From positions 3,208,501 to 3,272,500 of the forward strand of contig CP009416.1 in the NCBI GenBank assembly GCA_000818095.1: 64,000 nucleotides of DNA, in the 5' to 3' direction. The stretch comes from Jeotgalibacillus malaysiensis. Lineage in GTDB: Bacteria > Bacillota > Bacilli > Bacillales > Jeotgalibacillaceae. The translations under genes were made by a program, and so were the position numbers. A model generated the notes under the pieces. The model saw nothing but the letters and a program-made list of their open reading frames with translations. It was not told the DNA's origin and made no database searches. The stretch's first letter is position 1, and each line of letters starts with the position of its first letter. Below are positions 23,963-35,738 of this stretch, in pieces.

Positions 23963-25396
23963 CTACTTCTTCGCAGGATATACCTTAAGCTTTTTGCCTT
24001 TAATCGTCGTTTCTTTTAAAGCACTGATTACCTTATGACCTTTACCATTATGAATTTCGATAAATGAGCAGGTCGGTTCGATCGTGATAATACCAATGTC
24101 ATCTGCCGTCACACCATCAATCGCTGTAATGGTACCGACAAAATCCCCCGCTCTCAGCTTTTTCTTCTTACCGCCATTCACGTAAATCTTCAGTATATCT
24201 TCACTTACTTTTTCAATCGCAGCTGTCTTACGTTCCTGCTGCTCCTCCATTTTAGACCAGAAAGCACCAACGTCAGCAGGTAGTACGGAATGAAGTTCAA
24301 TCAGATTAGCATTTGTGTACTCGATAATGGCTTCCAGACGGTCATCTTCCCGGCCTGTCTCAACAAACGAGACTACTTTACCGTTCTGACCAGCTCTGCC
24401 CGTTCTGCCGCTTCTGTGCGTATATGCAGGCAGTTCGAGTGGCAGATCATAGTTTACAACTAATGATACGTTGGCTACGTCAATTCCGCGTGCTGCAATA
24501 TCCGTTGCAATAAGATAACGGAAGTCTCCGCGTTTGAATTCATTCATCACGTCAAAGCGCTCTTCCTGAACCATGCCGCCATGGATTTTGTCGCAGGAAT
24601 ATCCCGCGCGGTCGAGCCGCTCTGTTAATTCATCTGTCCGATCCTGTGTACGGCAGAAGATCATACATGTATCAGGGTTCTCGCTCATTGTTACCTGCTT
24701 TAACAGCTCAAATTTCTGTTCTTCTTCTGATTTCATATAGTAATGCTGAATCAGATCTTCTACCTTATGCTGAGAAGCGATTTCGAAGCGCTCAGGCGTT
24801 TTTAGCCATTTAGCAGCCAATGACTCTACTTCCTCAGAGAAAGTCGCTGAGAAGAGCGCTGTGAGCCTCTCTTTTGGCATGAAGGCCATAATTGCTTCAA
24901 CCTGTTCAATAAATCCTCTGTTAAACAGTTCATCTGCTTCATCAATGATGACATATTTTAGTATAGAAGGATCCAGCGTACCTTTTTCCAGATGATCGAG
25001 CAGTCTGCCGGGTGTCCCGGATATAATATGTGTTTTTTGCTTGAGTTCAAGTTTTTGTTTCGCAAAAGGCTGTCTTCCATAGAGTGCTGCTGCTTTTAGA
25101 CGTTTGAAACGGCCGATTGCCAGTGCATCAAGGCGGACCTGGTCTGCCAGTTCACGTGTTGGGGTGATGATCAGTGCCTGAGGTTTATTTTCCTCCCAGA
25201 CGACTTTATCGCTGATCGGAATGGCATAAGCAGCTGTTTTACCGCTTCCTGTCTGCGCTTTTGCCATCAGGTCATGTCCGGCTTTTATGGCAGGGATGAC
25301 CTGCTCCTGTACTTCTGTTGGTGCTGTATATGAAAGCTTCTCAAGTGCTTCTAAAATAGAAGGGCTGAGATTAAATTGTTGCCAGGTGTTTGTCAT
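23963..25396 (-). CDS. dbpA: DEAD-box RNA helicase, DbpA/YxiN type
   Basis: The 477-residue protein has the DEAD-box series AKAQTGSGKTAAY (Walker A), PTRELADQV, IIDEADELFNRGF, SATFS and HRSGRTGRAGQ. The C-terminal 75 residues (KIYVNGGKKKKLRAGDFVGTI to the end) match the DbpA/YxiN RNA-binding domain that targets hairpin 92 of 23S rRNA. It assists 50S ribosome assembly. In Bacillus the orthologue is called yxiN or dbpA. It leads the operon with iadA. Confidence 0.93.
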   Translation of the reverse strand: MTNTWQQFNLSPSILEALEKLSYTAPTEVQEQVIPAIKAGHDLMAKAQTGSGKTAAYAIPISDKVVWEENKPQALIITPTRELADQVRLDALAIGRFKRLKAAALYGRQPFAKQKLELKQKTHIISGTPGRLLDHLEKGTLDPSILKYVIIDEADELFNRGFIEQVEAIMAFMPKERLTALFSATFSEEVESLAAKWLKTPERFEIASQHKVEDLIQHYYMKSEEEQKFELLKQVTMSENPDTCMIFCRTQDRTDELTERLDRAGYSCDKIHGGMVQEERFDVMNEFKRGDFRYLIATDIAARGIDVANVSLVVNYDLPLELPAYTHRSGRTGRAGQNGKVVSFVETGREDDRLEAIIEYTNANLIELHSVLPADVGAFWSKMEEQQERKTAAIEKVSEDILKIYVNGGKKKKLRAGDFVGTITAIDGVTADDIGIITIEPTCSFIEIHNGKGHKVISALKETTIKGKKLKVYPAKK

Positions 25397-25447
25397 GTGT
25401 TGCTCCTTTATTGAGTGATGCTGTTTAGTATACCACGGAGTGAACAG

Positions 25448-25485
25448 AAAAAAGAGGCTCCCACATATTAAATGTCAGAGCCTCT
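25448..25485 (-). terminator. Terminator between katE and dbpA
   Basis: AGAGGCTC/GAGCCTCT arms around CATATTAAATG with a T run on the minus strand. It lies beyond repeat copy 5, downstream of katE and 50 nt before dbpA. Confidence 0.82.
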
Positions 25486-25491
25486 AAAATT

Positions 25492-25615
25492 CGTTCCGCT
25501 GCGCTTCAGGCGGATGCTTTCCGGACGGAGGTTGCTGAGCCTCCTCGCCTTCGGCTGCGGGGTCTCAGCTTCCCTCTATTCGTCCCGGAGTCACCGCCTT
25601 ACGCTCCGCTACACT
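25492..25615. repeat. GC-rich palindromic intergenic repeat, copy 5
   Basis: Almost identical to copy 6: CGTTCCGCTGCGCTTCAGG, GATGCTTTCCGGACGGAGG, then GTCCCGGAGTCACCGCCTTA. It lies between katE and its terminator and so is part of the katE transcript. Confidence 0.9.
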
Positions 25616-25685
25616 TATCATCTCTATATTAAGAAATCATACTATTCCAGGCCTATAGAAATACATCAACCTCTATTAAGAGTTT

Positions 25686-27719
25686 TTATACTTCACGGCT
25701 CCAATGACGGTGCGCTTTGATTGCTTCAACAAATGAATGTGTAAAGCTGTCTGCGTCATTGCCATGCACGACACCAGGGCTGTCTGCAATGTCATTTGCT
25801 TCAAGCCACTTGGTTCCTTCATGCGTTGCACCAATTGGCTTGAAGTGCATGAACGCTTCATTCAGGAAGTAAGAAGTCGTCTGAACAAATTTTTTGCTGA
25901 GGTCCTTACCACCTACTGCGTATAGTGCATCATAGAGTACTGAGTCAGCAATCAGGAAAGTCTGATCCACTTTCAGTTCAGAACCATCTGTGCCTTTCAA
26001 CACACCCATTGACTCACTTACGATTTCCACTTCCACACCTTCACCTTCGAGCTTTTCGATGATTGAAGGTACGTCACCCTCAAAGCCGTCACCTGCAATC
26101 AACAGCACTTTACGTGTCTTCGCAGATTTAACGGTATTTTCCTGGCTTAGTGCTGGAGATGACTTCGTCACACCTGAATCACTGCCCTGAGGTGCTTCAA
26201 GACCGATGTTTTTCGCCACTGCACTTGCAAGCTCTGTGCTGACATTTGCAAACATATCAACGACCTGACGCCTTACTGATTCACTTTCACATTTACCAAG
26301 CTCAAAGCTGAAGGCATTTGTCAGATGCTCTTTTTCAGGCGCACTCATACTGTTATAGAAAAGCGTTGCCTGTGAGAAGTGGTCTTTAAAGCTATCGCTT
26401 CTTGCGCGGACCTTACGTCCTTCCATCTTCTCCTGATAATGCTCAAAGCCGCCTTCTTCCGGCGCTGCAGGTTCAGGCGTGTTATTCTCAAGCGAATTCT
26501 TATGGTAGGCCACTTTACCTTTGTTAATGGTTTGTCTGCCATAGCCGTCACGCTGATTGTTAAAGAACGGGCATACAGGACGGTTGATCGGAAGCTCATG
26601 GAAGTTAGGACCGCCAAGACGGATCAGCTGCGTGTCTGTATAAGAGAACAGACGTCCCTGAAGCAGTGGATCGTTTGTAAAATCAATCCCGGGCACAAGA
26701 TGTCCAGGGTGGAATGCAACCTGTTCCGTTTCTGCAAAGAAATTATCCGGATTACGGTTCAGTGTCATTTTACCAACGATTCGTACTGGTACATCTTCTT
26801 CCGGCCATAGCTTAGTAGGGTCCAGTACGTCAAAATCAAACTTGAATTCATCTTCTTCAGAAACCAGCTGAACGCCAAGCTCATACTCAGGGTAGTCGCC
26901 GTTTTCAATGGATTCAAACAGATCCGCTTTATGGAAGTCAGGGTTCTTACCGTTCAGCTTCTGTGCTTCGTCCCATACGACTGAATGTGTACCAAGTACT
27001 GGCTTCCAGTGGAATTTCACAAAATGCGCTTTCCCTTCTGCGTTAATAAAGCGGAACGTATGCACGCCGAAACCTTCCATCATCCGGTAGCTTCGTGGAA
27101 TGGCACGGTCAGACATTGTCCACATGACCATATGGGCCGATTCCTGATTATTTGCTACGAAATCCCAGAATGTATCATGGGCAGAAGCCGCCTGTGGAAT
27201 TTCATTATGCGGCTCAGGTTTAACTGCATGAACAAGATCCGGGAATTTAATTGCATCCTGAATAAAGAAAACAGGAATGTTGTTTCCAACAAGATCGTAG
27301 TTTCCTTCATCCGTATAGAATTTCGTCGCAAATCCACGTGCATCACGTGCAAGGTCTGCTGACCCTTTTGATCCTGCTACGGTTGAGAAACGGACAAATA
27401 CAGGTGTTTTTCGTGAAGTATCAGTTAAAAACCCAGCCTTTGTCACATCTTCAAGTGATTCATATAATTCAAATTCACCGTGGGCACCTGCCCCCCGCGC
27501 GTGAACAATTCGTTCCGGAATACGCTCATGGTCAAAGTGGGTCATTTTTTCTCTGAAGTGAAAGTCTTCGAGGAGGGTCGGGCCTCTGACGCCTGCTTTT
27601 AATGAAAATTCATCTTCTGATATTTTAAGCCCCTGATTGGTTGTCATCTTTTTACCGGAGTCATCTGTTTTGAACTGTTCGAGCTGCTGCTGCTTTTTGT
27701 TCGTGTTTTCGTTACTCAA
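25686..27719 (-). CDS. katE: Large-subunit (clade 2) catalase, HPII type
   Basis: The 677-residue protein has catalase motifs [11 protein letters not shown] (active His), [12 protein letters not shown] and [15 protein letters not shown], with the heme-tyrosine region [15 protein letters not shown]-terminal flavodoxin/DJ-1-like domain (about 530-677, starting [13 protein letters not shown]) defines the large-subunit class. It breaks down hydrogen peroxide. A sigma-B-like promoter lies upstream, as for katE in B. subtilis. The ATG has AAGGAGG. Length fits the family. Confidence 0.96.
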   Translation of the reverse strand: MSNENTNKKQQQLEQFKTDDSGKKMTTNQGLKISEDEFSLKAGVRGPTLLEDFHFREKMTHFDHERIPERIVHARGAGAHGEFELYESLEDVTKAGFLTDTSRKTPVFVRFSTVAGSKGSADLARDARGFATKFYTDEGNYDLVGNNIPVFFIQDAIKFPDLVHAVKPEPHNEIPQAASAHDTFWDFVANNQESAHMVMWTMSDRAIPRSYRMMEGFGVHTFRFINAEGKAHFVKFHWKPVLGTHSVVWDEAQKLNGKNPDFHKADLFESIENGDYPEYELGVQLVSEEDEFKFDFDVLDPTKLWPEEDVPVRIVGKMTLNRNPDNFFAETEQVAFHPGHLVPGIDFTNDPLLQGRLFSYTDTQLIRLGGPNFHELPINRPVCPFFNNQRDGYGRQTINKGKVAYHKNSLENNTPEPAAPEEGGFEHYQEKMEGRKVRARSDSFKDHFSQATLFYNSMSAPEKEHLTNAFSFELGKCESESVRRQVVDMFANVSTELASAVAKNIGLEAPQGSDSGVTKSSPALSQENTVKSAKTRKVLLIAGDGFEGDVPSIIEKLEGEGVEVEIVSESMGVLKGTDGSELKVDQTFLIADSVLYDALYAVGGKDLSKKFVQTTSYFLNEAFMHFKPIGATHEGTKWLEANDIADSPGVVHGNDADSFTHSFVEAIKAHRHWSREV

Positions 27720-27765
27720 TGTAGTTCCTCCTTATGTAAATTTGTGATGAAACTGCCTTTATCTG

Positions 27766-27791
27766 TTTCCCTTTTAGTTGTTATGACAAAC
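27766..27791 (-). promoter_or_regulatory. Sigma-B-like promoter of katE
   Basis: On the minus strand GTTTGT (27786-27791), a 14-nt spacer and GGGAAA (27766-27771) match the sigma-B pattern GTTTAA-N12-15-GGGWAW in 9 or 10 of 12 positions, 46 nt before the katE start codon. Confidence 0.6.
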
Positions 27792-27817
27792 AGTTTTTTG
27801 CGAAAAATTTCGAAAAT

Positions 27818-27847
27818 AAAAAACACCCCACTTCAAAAGTGAGGTGC
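27818..27847 (-). terminator. Terminator of the glutamate synthase operon
   Basis: CACCTCACTTTTGAAGTGGGGTG forms a stem (arms CACCTCACTT and AAGTGGGGTG) followed by a T run on the minus strand, just after the small-subunit gene. Confidence 0.9.
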
Positions 27848-27854
27848 CTGCTAT

Positions 27855-29345
27855 TTAAGGTAAAACTGTCGAGCCCATCAGGTAGCGGTCGCATTCGCGT
27901 GCCGCTTCACGGCCTTCGTTGATTGCCCAGACAATCAGACTCTGTCCGCGTCTCATATCGCCTGCTGAGAATACGCCTTCTACGTTTGTACGGTAGTCGC
28001 CGTATTCTGCTTTAACAGTAGAACGTTCAGTTGTTTCAAGCTCAAGCTGCTGGATGAGTCCCTGCTCCGGTCCGCTGAAGCCGATTGCAAGCAGCACAAG
28101 GTCTGCTTTCCAGACTTTTTCTGTACCTGGAATCGTTTCACGGATACGGTTGCCGTTTTCATCAATGCGAAGCTTAACGTTGATTGTGTGTACTTCTTTT
28201 ACGTTGCCATCTTCATCACCGACAAATTTAGTTGTCTGTACAGCAAAGGCACGCGGGTCAGAGCCGAATTTTGCCGCTCCTTCTTTTTGACCGTATTCGA
28301 TACGGTGTACGATCGGATATTGCGGCCATGGATTACCCATTGCATCACGGATTGAGCCTTTTTTATCATAGATATCAAACTGCGTCAGGCTGCTGCATTC
28401 ATGACGGATCGCAGTTGCCAGACAGTCCGTTCCTGTATCTCCCCCACCGATAACGATGACATCTTTTCCTTTAGCGGAAATGTAATTACCGTCTTCAAGG
28501 TTAGAATCAAGAAGGCTCTTTGTATTGGCATGAAGGAAATCCATTGCATAATGAATGCCTTTCAGGTCACGGCCTTCTACAGGGATATTACGGTGTACCT
28601 GAGCACCGCCGCAGAGAATAATTGAATCAAATTCATCACGCAACTTCTGTACCGGTACATTTCCGCCGATTTCAGCGTTCGTTTCAAATTGAATACCTTC
28701 TTCTTTCAGGATATTGACGCGTCGTTCAACAACTGCGTAAGGCAGCTTCATTTCAGGAATACCATATGTCAGAAGACCACCTACGCGGTCACTCTTTTCA
28801 AATACAGTGACCCAGTGTCCTGCTTTGTTCAGCTGTGCCGCTGCTGCAAGACCTGCTGGCCCTGAACCGACAACAGCAACCTTTTTGCCGGTACGCTGCT
28901 CAGGTGGTTCCGGTACAACCCATCCTTCGTCAAAACCGCGCTCAATGATTGAACGCTCAACTGTACGAATCGCGACAGGGTCTTCATTGATTCCAAGTAC
29001 ACATGCGCCTTCACATGGTGCGGGACATGCAATACCTGTGAATTCAGGGAAGTTGTTTTTCTCGTGTTCACGCTCAAGCGCTTCTTTCCACTTCCCCTGA
29101 TAGACAAGGTCGTTCCATTCAGGAATTAAGTGGTTAACAGGACACCCTGTTGTCTGTCCGTTGATTTCTGTACCTGTGTGGCAGGTAGGCACGCCGCAGT
29201 CCATGCAGCGCGCTCCCTCAAGCTTCACTTCTTGTTCAGGCATCCGCGCAGTGTAGTCTTTCCAATCCTTAATTCGTTCTTTAGGATCCCGCTCACGCTG
29301 CGAATGACGTTCATATTCCATGAATCCAGTAGCTTTCCCCATCAA
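27855..29345 (-). CDS. gltB: Glutamate synthase small (beta) subunit
   Basis: The 496-residue flavoprotein has the cysteine cluster [18 protein letters not shown] at about residues 46-63 plus [11 protein letters not shown] for iron-sulfur binding, FAD motif [17 protein letters not shown] and NADPH motif [13 protein letters not shown]. It passes electrons from NADPH to the large subunit to make glutamate from glutamine and 2-oxoglutarate. It starts 15 nt after the large-subunit gene. Bacillus naming is used (gltB small subunit; gltD in E. coli). Confidence 0.96.
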   Translation of the reverse strand: MMGKATGFMEYERHSQRERDPKERIKDWKDYTARMPEQEVKLEGARCMDCGVPTCHTGTEINGQTTGCPVNHLIPEWNDLVYQGKWKEALEREHEKNNFPEFTGIACPAPCEGACVLGINEDPVAIRTVERSIIERGFDEGWVVPEPPEQRTGKKVAVVGSGPAGLAAAAQLNKAGHWVTVFEKSDRVGGLLTYGIPEMKLPYAVVERRVNILKEEGIQFETNAEIGGNVPVQKLRDEFDSIILCGGAQVHRNIPVEGRDLKGIHYAMDFLHANTKSLLDSNLEDGNYISAKGKDVIVIGGGDTGTDCLATAIRHECSSLTQFDIYDKKGSIRDAMGNPWPQYPIVHRIEYGQKEGAAKFGSDPRAFAVQTTKFVGDEDGNVKEVHTINVKLRIDENGNRIRETIPGTEKVWKADLVLLAIGFSGPEQGLIQQLELETTERSTVKAEYGDYRTNVEGVFSAGDMRRGQSLIVWAINEGREAARECDRYLMGSTVLP

Positions 29346-29360
29346 ATCCCTCCTTAAAGA

Positions 29361-32300
29361 TTAGTGCGCAACGGCTTCACGCTTACTTTCTTCGAATGCA
29401 GTCATTTCTGCCTCTTCTTTTGTTGAGCCGCTCTCAATCAGTTCTGTGATACGTGTATTAATCTTCAGATACGCTTTCGGTACAACGCGGATAAACTGTT
29501 CTGAGTACTTCTCCCAGTAAGTTAAAATTCGCTTACCGTGACCGCTCTCTGTATAGTCAACGTGCTTTTCAATCATGTTATAAACGTCCTGTTTCTCCTG
29601 TGGATCCACTAGTGGTTCAACAAGGACAAGTTCTTCGTTACAGCGCTCTCTGAATGAGCCGCTTTCATCGAAAATGTATGCGACACCACCGGACATACCG
29701 GCTGCAAAGTTACGACCGGTTTCTCCGAGCACAACGACCCGTCCGCCAGTCATATATTCACACGCATGGTCTCCTACACCTTCAACGACTACTTCCGCTC
29801 CACTGTTACGGACGCAGAAACGCTCTCCTGCTACCCCATGAATGTAAGCTTCACCATCAGAAGCACCGTAGAATGCAACGTTTCCGATGATGATGTTCTT
29901 CTCAGGCGGGAATGTAACAACCGGATCCGGATGAACGATGATTTTACCGCCGGATAATCCTTTTCCAACGAAATCATTGGCATCCCCAACGAGACGAAGC
30001 GTCATGCCTTTAGGGATAAAAGCACCAAAGCTCTGTCCTGCTGATCCTTTAAACGTAAAGTTGATTGTATCCTCAGGCAGTCCTTCAGCTCCGTAGCGGC
30101 GTGAAATTTCACTTCCGAGCATTGATCCGGTTACACGGTTAATGTTACGGATTGCCGTTGTAAAGAAGACTTTCTCCCCTTCTTCAATCGCTTTTCTTGC
30201 CTGTGGAATCAGCTCTTGGTAATCAAGCGTCTTTTCAAGTCCGTGATCCTGGTTTTGCATATGATAACGGCCCACTTTTGCCGGAAGGTCCGGTGAGTAA
30301 AGCAGTGGAGAAAGATCAATATCTCCAGCTTTCCAGTGATCAATGTTCGGGTTACGCTCAAGGAAATCTGTGCGTCCGATCATTTCATTTACTGTTCTGA
30401 AACCAAGCTCTGCCATGATTTCACGTGTTTCCATCGCAATAAATCGCATGAAGTTTTCCACATGGTCAGCATCACCCGTGAACTTTTTACGAAGCTCAGG
30501 GTTCTGCGTTGCAACGCCCACCGGACAAGTATCCAGGTGACATACACGCATCATGATACAGCCAAGCACAACGAGTGGTGCTGTTGAGAAGCCGTATTCT
30601 TCTGCGCCAAGCAGAGAAGCCATGACAACGTCGCGTCCTGTCATCATTTTTCCATCTGTCTCAATGACAATTCTGTCGCGCAGCCCATTTAACAGTAGTG
30701 TCTGATGCGTTTCTGCAAGGCCGATTTCCCAAGGAAGGCCTGTATGCTTCAGACTTGTTCTTGGTGCAGCACCAGTACCACCGTCATATCCGCTGATCAG
30801 AACAAGGTCAGCACGCCCTTTTGCAACACCGGCTGCAATTGTGCCGACTCCTACAGCTGACACAAGCTTCACGCTGATACGTGCGCTCGGATTTGCGTTT
30901 TTCAGGTTATGGATCAATTCTGCAAGGTCTTCAATTGAATAAATATCATGGTGCGGCGGAGGTGAGATCAGTTCAACGCCCGTTGTAGATCCACGCACTT
31001 CTGCAATCCATGGATATACTTTCTTACCCGGCAGGTGTCCACCTTCACCAGGCTTCGCGCCCTGTGCTACTTTAATCTGAATCTCATCTGCATTGACAAG
31101 ATAATGACTCGTTACACCAAAGCGGCCTGATGCAACCTGCTTGATCGCACTTCTGCGTGAGTCTCCATTTGGTGACGGCTTAAAGCGTTCAGGAGATTCC
31201 CCACCTTCACCGGAGTTACTGCGTCCGCCAATACGGTTCATCGCAATCGCAAGTGCTTCGTGCGCTTCCTGTGAGATAGACCCGTAAGACATCGCACCCG
31301 TTTTAAATCTGCGGCAGATCGCTTCTACAGATTCAACTTCTTCGATCGGGATGGATTGTCCCTTTTTAAATCTCATTAAGCCTCTGAGCGATTGAAGGTT
31401 TGCCCCTTCTCCTGCAAGCAGCTGTGAATATTTCTTATATGTCTTGTAGTCATTCGTACGGCAGGCATGCTGCAGCGTATGAATTGTGCTCGGGTTATAC
31501 GTATGATGTTCTCCATCTGCACGGTACTGATATTCATCACCGGATTCCAGACTTGGTGTACCCGCACGCTTATCTTTATAGGCGCGCTCATGACGAAGAA
31601 GCACTTCTTTTTCGATCATATCCATCTTAATTCCGCCGATTCTTGATGGCGTTCTTGTAAAGTATTTATCTACTACTTCAGGGTGGATACCGAATGCTTC
31701 AAAGATCTGTGCCCCTCTGTAACTCTGAATCGTTGAAATACCGATTTTAGAAAGCACTTTAATGACACCATCTGTCGCTGCACTAATATAGCTTTCAACT
31801 GCTTCATCGTATGTCTTGCCTTCAATTTCGCCTGTTTTGATCAGGTCGCGCACCGTTTCAAATGCAAGGTATGGGTTAATGCCTTCAGCACCATAACCAA
31901 GAAGGGTCGCAAAATGATGAACTTCTCTTGGTTCACCTGATTCGATTAAAATGCTTACCTTTGTCCGCGTGCCCTGGCGGATCAGATGGTGATGCAGACC
32001 CGCTACTGCCAGTAATGCAGGAATCGCGGCCTGATCAGCAGTAACACCGCGGTCAGAAAGGATAAATAATACCTTCCCTTCTTCAACAGCTTTGTCAGCC
32101 TTCTCAAAGATTGCTTCCATCGCAGGCTCAAGACTGCCTTCTTTAGCGTCAAACAATGTTGAAATGGTCACTGCACCAAAGCCATCGAGATTTTGCTGGC
32201 GCAGAGATTCAAGCTCTTTATTATTTAATATTGGTGTCTTTAATCGGATATGCTTGCAGCTTTCAGGTCCCGGTGCAACAAGATTTCCTTCAGGTCCGAT

Positions 32301-33938
32301 TGTCGTTTCCACCATCGTAATCAGTTTTTCACGGATTGCGTCAATGGCAGGGTTTGTAACCTGTGCAAACAGCTGCTTGAAATAGTTATATAAAAGCTGA
32401 GGCTTTTTAGACAATACAGCGATTGGCGAATCATAGCCCATTGACCCGACAGGATCCTTACCCTCTGAGACAAGCGGCTTGATAATTTTATTTAATTCTT
32501 CACGTGTGTAACCAAAAGCAACCTGCTGTTCAGCCAGTACTTCTCCAGTAATTTCAGGTGCAATTTCTTTCGGTTCCTCAAGCTCTTCAAGATCCTTCAG
32601 ATTCGTCAGCCATTCTTTATATGGCTGCTCAGAAGCAATTTGCAGCTTCACTTCTTCATCCGGAATAATCGTTCCTTTTTCGAGGTCAACAAGCAGCATC
32701 TTCCCTGGTGTCAGACGCTCTTTGTATTCAATATCATCAGCGAAAATATCCAGCGCACCTACTTCAGAACCAAGTACAATCATCCCGCTCTTCGTCACGT
32801 AATAACGTGCAGGGCGCAGTCCGTTACGGTCAAGGAATGCACAGATCTGGTTCCCATCTGTCGTCACAAGCGCAGCAGGTCCGTCCCACGGCTCCATTAA
32901 CGTACTGTGGTACTGATAGAAATCGCGCTTTTCTTCGCGGATCGTATTGTCATTTGACCATGGCTCAGGCACCATCATCATTGCTGTATGCGCAAGTGAA
33001 CGTCCTGAGAGATGCAGGAATTCAAATGCATTATCAAACATTGAAGAGTCACTTCCGTCGTCATCAATAACCGGCAGGATTTTTTGCAGTTCATCCTCGT
33101 TAAAGTGTTCAGAAGCACACATTTTCTCACGTGCTCTCATCCAGTTCACATTTCCCCTGAGCGTATTAAATTCTCCATTATGGATCGTATAACGGTTCGG
33201 GTGGGAACGTTTCCAGCTTGGGAAGGTGTTCGTACTGAAACGTGAGTGGACTAGCGCTAACGCGGATTTGAAGTCTGGGTGATTCAAGTCAATGTAGAAA
33301 GAATCCAGCTGTTCCGGGATCAGCATCCCTTTGTACACGATGGTTCTTGTTGAAAGACTGCTCACATACACATCTTCAAAGCCTTCAATCACAGGGAGTT
33401 CACGTTCAATTCTGCGGCGGATCACAAACAGCTTACGCTCAAAATCCATTTGATCCTGCAGATCTTCAGAAGCTTCAACAAATACCTGGCGAATCGCCGG
33501 CTTTGATTTTGTTGCGACCTTACCTACAAATGAATCGTTGATCGGAACCGGTCTCCAGCCAAGAAAGCCCTGTCCCTCTTCCTGAATAATCTGTTCAATT
33601 AACTCTTTACTTTTCATTCTCGTGTTATGTTCCTGAGGCAGGAAAACCATTCCTACGCCGTACTTACCTGAGTCAGGGAGAAATATATTTTCTTTTTCAC
33701 ATTGTTTTTGGAAGAAACGGTGTGGGATCTGTGTCAGGATTCCGGCTCCGTCACCGGTACTTGTATCGGCTGACTGACCTCCACGGTGTTCGAGGTTACA
33801 TAGAATGTTAATCGCATTCTGAACGATATTATGCGTCTTTTCCCCATTAATATTGGCAATCATACCAATACCGCATGCTTCATGTTCGAGATCCGGGCTA
33901 TATAAACCCTGCGGATCCGGATAACCAGTCTTTTTCAT
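29361..33938 (-). CDS. gltA: Glutamate synthase large (alpha) subunit
   Basis: The 1525-residue protein has an N-terminal propeptide followed by the nucleophile Cys22 in [12 protein letters not shown], a class II glutamine amidotransferase domain, a central domain, an FMN-binding domain with [19 protein letters not shown], the 3Fe-4[20 protein letters not shown] region and a GXGXG beta-helix at the C-terminus. It makes two glutamates per cycle. No gltC regulator is in the window. The message leader can pair with its ribosome binding site (see findings). Confidence 0.97.
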   Translation of the reverse strand: MKKTGYPDPQGLYSPDLEHEACGIGMIANINGEKTHNIVQNAINILCNLEHRGGQSADTSTGDGAGILTQIPHRFFQKQCEKENIFLPDSGKYGVGMVFLPQEHNTRMKSKELIEQIIQEEGQGFLGWRPVPINDSFVGKVATKSKPAIRQVFVEASEDLQDQMDFERKLFVIRRRIERELPVIEGFEDVYVSSLSTRTIVYKGMLIPEQLDSFYIDLNHPDFKSALALVHSRFSTNTFPSWKRSHPNRYTIHNGEFNTLRGNVNWMRAREKMCASEHFNEDELQKILPVIDDDGSDSSMFDNAFEFLHLSGRSLAHTAMMMVPEPWSNDNTIREEKRDFYQYHSTLMEPWDGPAALVTTDGNQICAFLDRNGLRPARYYVTKSGMIVLGSEVGALDIFADDIEYKERLTPGKMLLVDLEKGTIIPDEEVKLQIASEQPYKEWLTNLKDLEELEEPKEIAPEITGEVLAEQQVAFGYTREELNKIIKPLVSEGKDPVGSMGYDSPIAVLSKKPQLLYNYFKQLFAQVTNPAIDAIREKLITMVETTIGPEGNLVAPGPESCKHIRLKTPILNNKELESLRQQNLDGFGAVTISTLFDAKEGSLEPAMEAIFEKADKAVEEGKVLFILSDRGVTADQAAIPALLAVAGLHHHLIRQGTRTKVSILIESGEPREVHHFATLLGYGAEGINPYLAFETVRDLIKTGEIEGKTYDEAVESYISAATDGVIKVLSKIGISTIQSYRGAQIFEAFGIHPEVVDKYFTRTPSRIGGIKMDMIEKEVLLRHERAYKDKRAGTPSLESGDEYQYRADGEHHTYNPSTIHTLQHACRTNDYKTYKKYSQLLAGEGANLQSLRGLMRFKKGQSIPIEEVESVEAICRRFKTGAMSYGSISQEAHEALAIAMNRIGGRSNSGEGGESPERFKPSPNGDSRRSAIKQVASGRFGVTSHYLVNADEIQIKVAQGAKPGEGGHLPGKKVYPWIAEVRGSTTGVELISPPPHHDIYSIEDLAELIHNLKNANPSARISVKLVSAVGVGTIAAGVAKGRADLVLISGYDGGTGAAPRTSLKHTGLPWEIGLAETHQTLLLNGLRDRIVIETDGKMMTGRDVVMASLLGAEEYGFSTAPLVVLGCIMMRVCHLDTCPVGVATQNPELRKKFTGDADHVENFMRFIAMETREIMAELGFRTVNEMIGRTDFLERNPNIDHWKAGDIDLSPLLYSPDLPAKVGRYHMQNQDHGLEKTLDYQELIPQARKAIEEGEKVFFTTAIRNINRVTGSMLGSEISRRYGAEGLPEDTINFTFKGSAGQSFGAFIPKGMTLRLVGDANDFVGKGLSGGKIIVHPDPVVTFPPEKNIIIGNVAFYGASDGEAYIHGVAGERFCVRNSGAEVVVEGVGDHACEYMTGGRVVVLGETGRNFAAGMSGGVAYIFDESGSFRERCNEELVLVEPLVDPQEKQDVYNMIEKHVDYTESGHGKRILTYWEKYSEQFIRVVPKAYLKINTRITELIESGSTKEEAEMTAFEESKREAVAH

Positions 33939-34239
33939 CTAAACGTCCCCTCTCTTTTTTAAAAGTGTGAAAGTCGTTCTTCATTTGTGGTGAAGAGAGG
34001 CATTTGCCCATAGTACTTTCATTTTCGAACTAGTATATCATGAAAATGACATTCACATAAAATTCAGATAACGATTTTTATTGCATTTTTATGAATAAAA
34101 ATGAATGAAAACGCTGTCATAAAAGGATTTCGGGTATTCATAAAACCCTTTTACCCCTTGATATGTATACGTTTCTTTTAAATATGAAGAAAAATTAGAA
34201 AAAAAGATAATTTTTTATAAAAAAACACTCTTCCAATAC
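33939..34239 (-). promoter_or_regulatory. gltA leader and promoter region
   Basis: About 300 nt without a gene. On the minus strand TATACT (34032-34037) preceded by TTTATG at an 18-nt spacing is a possible promoter. In the leader, CCTCTCTT (complement of 33993-34000) can pair with AAGAGAGG (complement of 33949-33956), which contains the gltA ribosome binding site. Nothing else was recognised; a GltC or TnrA box was not identified. Confidence 0.45.
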
Positions 34240-34280
34240 AAAACAGCGCCTTCCCAATTCCTGATTGTGGGAAGACGCTG
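34240..34280 (-). terminator. Terminator after the DUF4956 gene
   Basis: CAGCGTCTTCCCACAAT pairs with ATTGGGAAGGCGCTG (small bulges), followed by TTTTG on the minus strand, 11 nt after the stop codon. Confidence 0.85.
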
Positions 34281-34290
34281 GATGGATTTG

Positions 34291-34977
34291 TTAGTCAACA
34301 GCCTGCAAATAAGCCAGAGATACTTTTAAGTTTGCATTTTTTTCTCTTAATCTATCCAGAAGATCCTGATCCTTTGTCTCATTTTTACTTCTGATTGCAA
34401 AGGTGTATTGGATCATTGTTCCGAGATTAGTTGTTTCGAATTGCCTCAGTTCATAGCTTTCAGTATAGCGCTTTAATATATCATCAAACATTTGCTCATG
34501 GTTCAGATTTTCAGGTACAGTTACTTTTAGAAGCTGCGTATCTTTGCCTTTTCCATAATCAAATTTATACAGAAGATAAAATATTAGACTTGCAAAAATT
34601 GTTAACATAAATGCCAGACCAATCTGATACAGGCCACAAGTCATGCCAACACATAAACCAAAGAAAATATAAGCAATGTCTTTAGCATTAGTAACAGCAC
34701 TTCTAAAACGGATCAAAGAGAATACCGCAAATAATCCGAATGCTACACCTGCGTTACCACTCACAACATTCATTACCACTGAAACAACGACGCTCATCAT
34801 AATGATGGTGTGCACAAAATCCTGCGAATAACGCTCTCCTGTGAACGTTTTCTGATAGACCATTGTAATAACAAAACTCAGTAGTGCTGCAGTAGCCATT
34901 GCAATAAATGTCATACTGAATGACGACCCCTCTGCTGCACCAAACGTAAATAACTGATCTAATTGATTCCCCATCAT
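34291..34977 (-). CDS. DUF4956-family membrane protein
   Basis: The 228-residue protein has four or five membrane helices, including the conserved AFGLFAVFSLIRFRSAVTNAKDIAYIF stretch (key FSLIRFR), and a soluble C-terminal ferredoxin-like domain (TVPENLNHEQMFDDIL). DUF4956 proteins often lie beside VTC-domain proteins, as here with a 4-nt overlap. They may together handle polyphosphate, but this is inference from gene association. Confidence 0.85.
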   Translation of the reverse strand: MMGNQLDQLFTFGAAEGSSFSMTFIAMATAALLSFVITMVYQKTFTGERYSQDFVHTIIMMSVVVSVVMNVVSGNAGVAFGLFAVFSLIRFRSAVTNAKDIAYIFFGLCVGMTCGLYQIGLAFMLTIFASLIFYLLYKFDYGKGKDTQLLKVTVPENLNHEQMFDDILKRYTESYELRQFETTNLGTMIQYTFAIRSKNETKDQDLLDRLREKNANLKVSLAYLQAVD

Positions 34978-35738
34978 TCCACTCCTCCAAATTTAATTTT
35001 TTCCAGTTCCCCATACCCCGGAATTAAGTCTCCCTTTAAAAGCTCCATACTTGTACAGAATTTTGATGCACTCCGCTGTTCGCATGAGAGGTTTTGCAAT
35101 ATTTTTGTCAGCCATAATGGTACGCTATGCGTTACTTTAACCTCCATTACGACCAGTTCCCGGTCAACGAACAAATCTCCATGTGGACCGTTCTCAATTT
35201 TCAAATCATCGTTTCTGCATCTCAGATTTAAATCAAATGTAATTCTCAGATCCGGATCCCATGTACAGTGAAAAGCGTGACGGTCATAACTGACAACCAT
35301 TTCAGGTTGCAGCCGGTAATAACGCTTAAAATGATCAATCTCCTTAAACACCTGAATATTTGTAGTTCGATAAGTTGAAAGATCCCCCGGATTACGCCTG
35401 TTAAGATATTCGTATGCTTCCTTGAGCGGTATCAGCACCCGCCTTTTATTGACTACGTTGTTATGCTTTTGTTTCACCTCAAAAAAAGCATTGCTGTTTA
35501 ACGTCGCATCATCATATACTCTGAGCCTCAGCTTTTGTCTAAAACGCAGTTTGTTTTTTGTTTCAAAGTAAATTTGCTGATCTGGAGAGTCGAAATAGAG
35601 ACTTGTTACCGTGTATTTACCGTCTGTTCCATTTTTATCTGCTCTCATATAAGGAGACATTTTTTTAACTAAAGATAAGTACTGCTGAGTAGTGATTAAG
35701 TATTTTTGTTCACGTCTGCTAAAAATTTCGATAGCCAT
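34974..35738 (-). CDS. VTC-domain (polyphosphate polymerase-like) protein
   Basis: The 254-residue protein shows the VTC tunnel pattern: SRREQKYLIT near the start, YTVTSLYFDSPD, KLRFRQKLRLRVYDD, FFEVKQKHNNVVNKRR, and a late VVMEVKVTH, alternating Arg/Lys and Glu along beta strands. In yeast VTC4 this domain makes polyphosphate from ATP. It overlaps the DUF4956 gene and may form a membrane complex with it. No CotH neighbour is seen. Confidence 0.85.
   Translation of the reverse strand: MAIEIFSRREQKYLITTQQYLSLVKKMSPYMRADKNGTDGKYTVTSLYFDSPDQQIYFETKNKLRFRQKLRLRVYDDATLNSNAFFEVKQKHNNVVNKRRVLIPLKEAYEYLNRRNPGDLSTYRTTNIQVFKEIDHFKRYYRLQPEMVVSYDRHAFHCTWDPDLRITFDLNLRCRNDDLKIENGPHGDLFVDRELVVMEVKVTHSVPLWLTKILQNLSCEQRSASKFCTSMELLKGDLIPGYGELEKIKFGGVE

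Noticed and set aside
26379-26810. A 143-codon plus-strand frame inside katE
   Set aside because: Antisense shadow of a conserved catalase frame, with no ribosome binding site.
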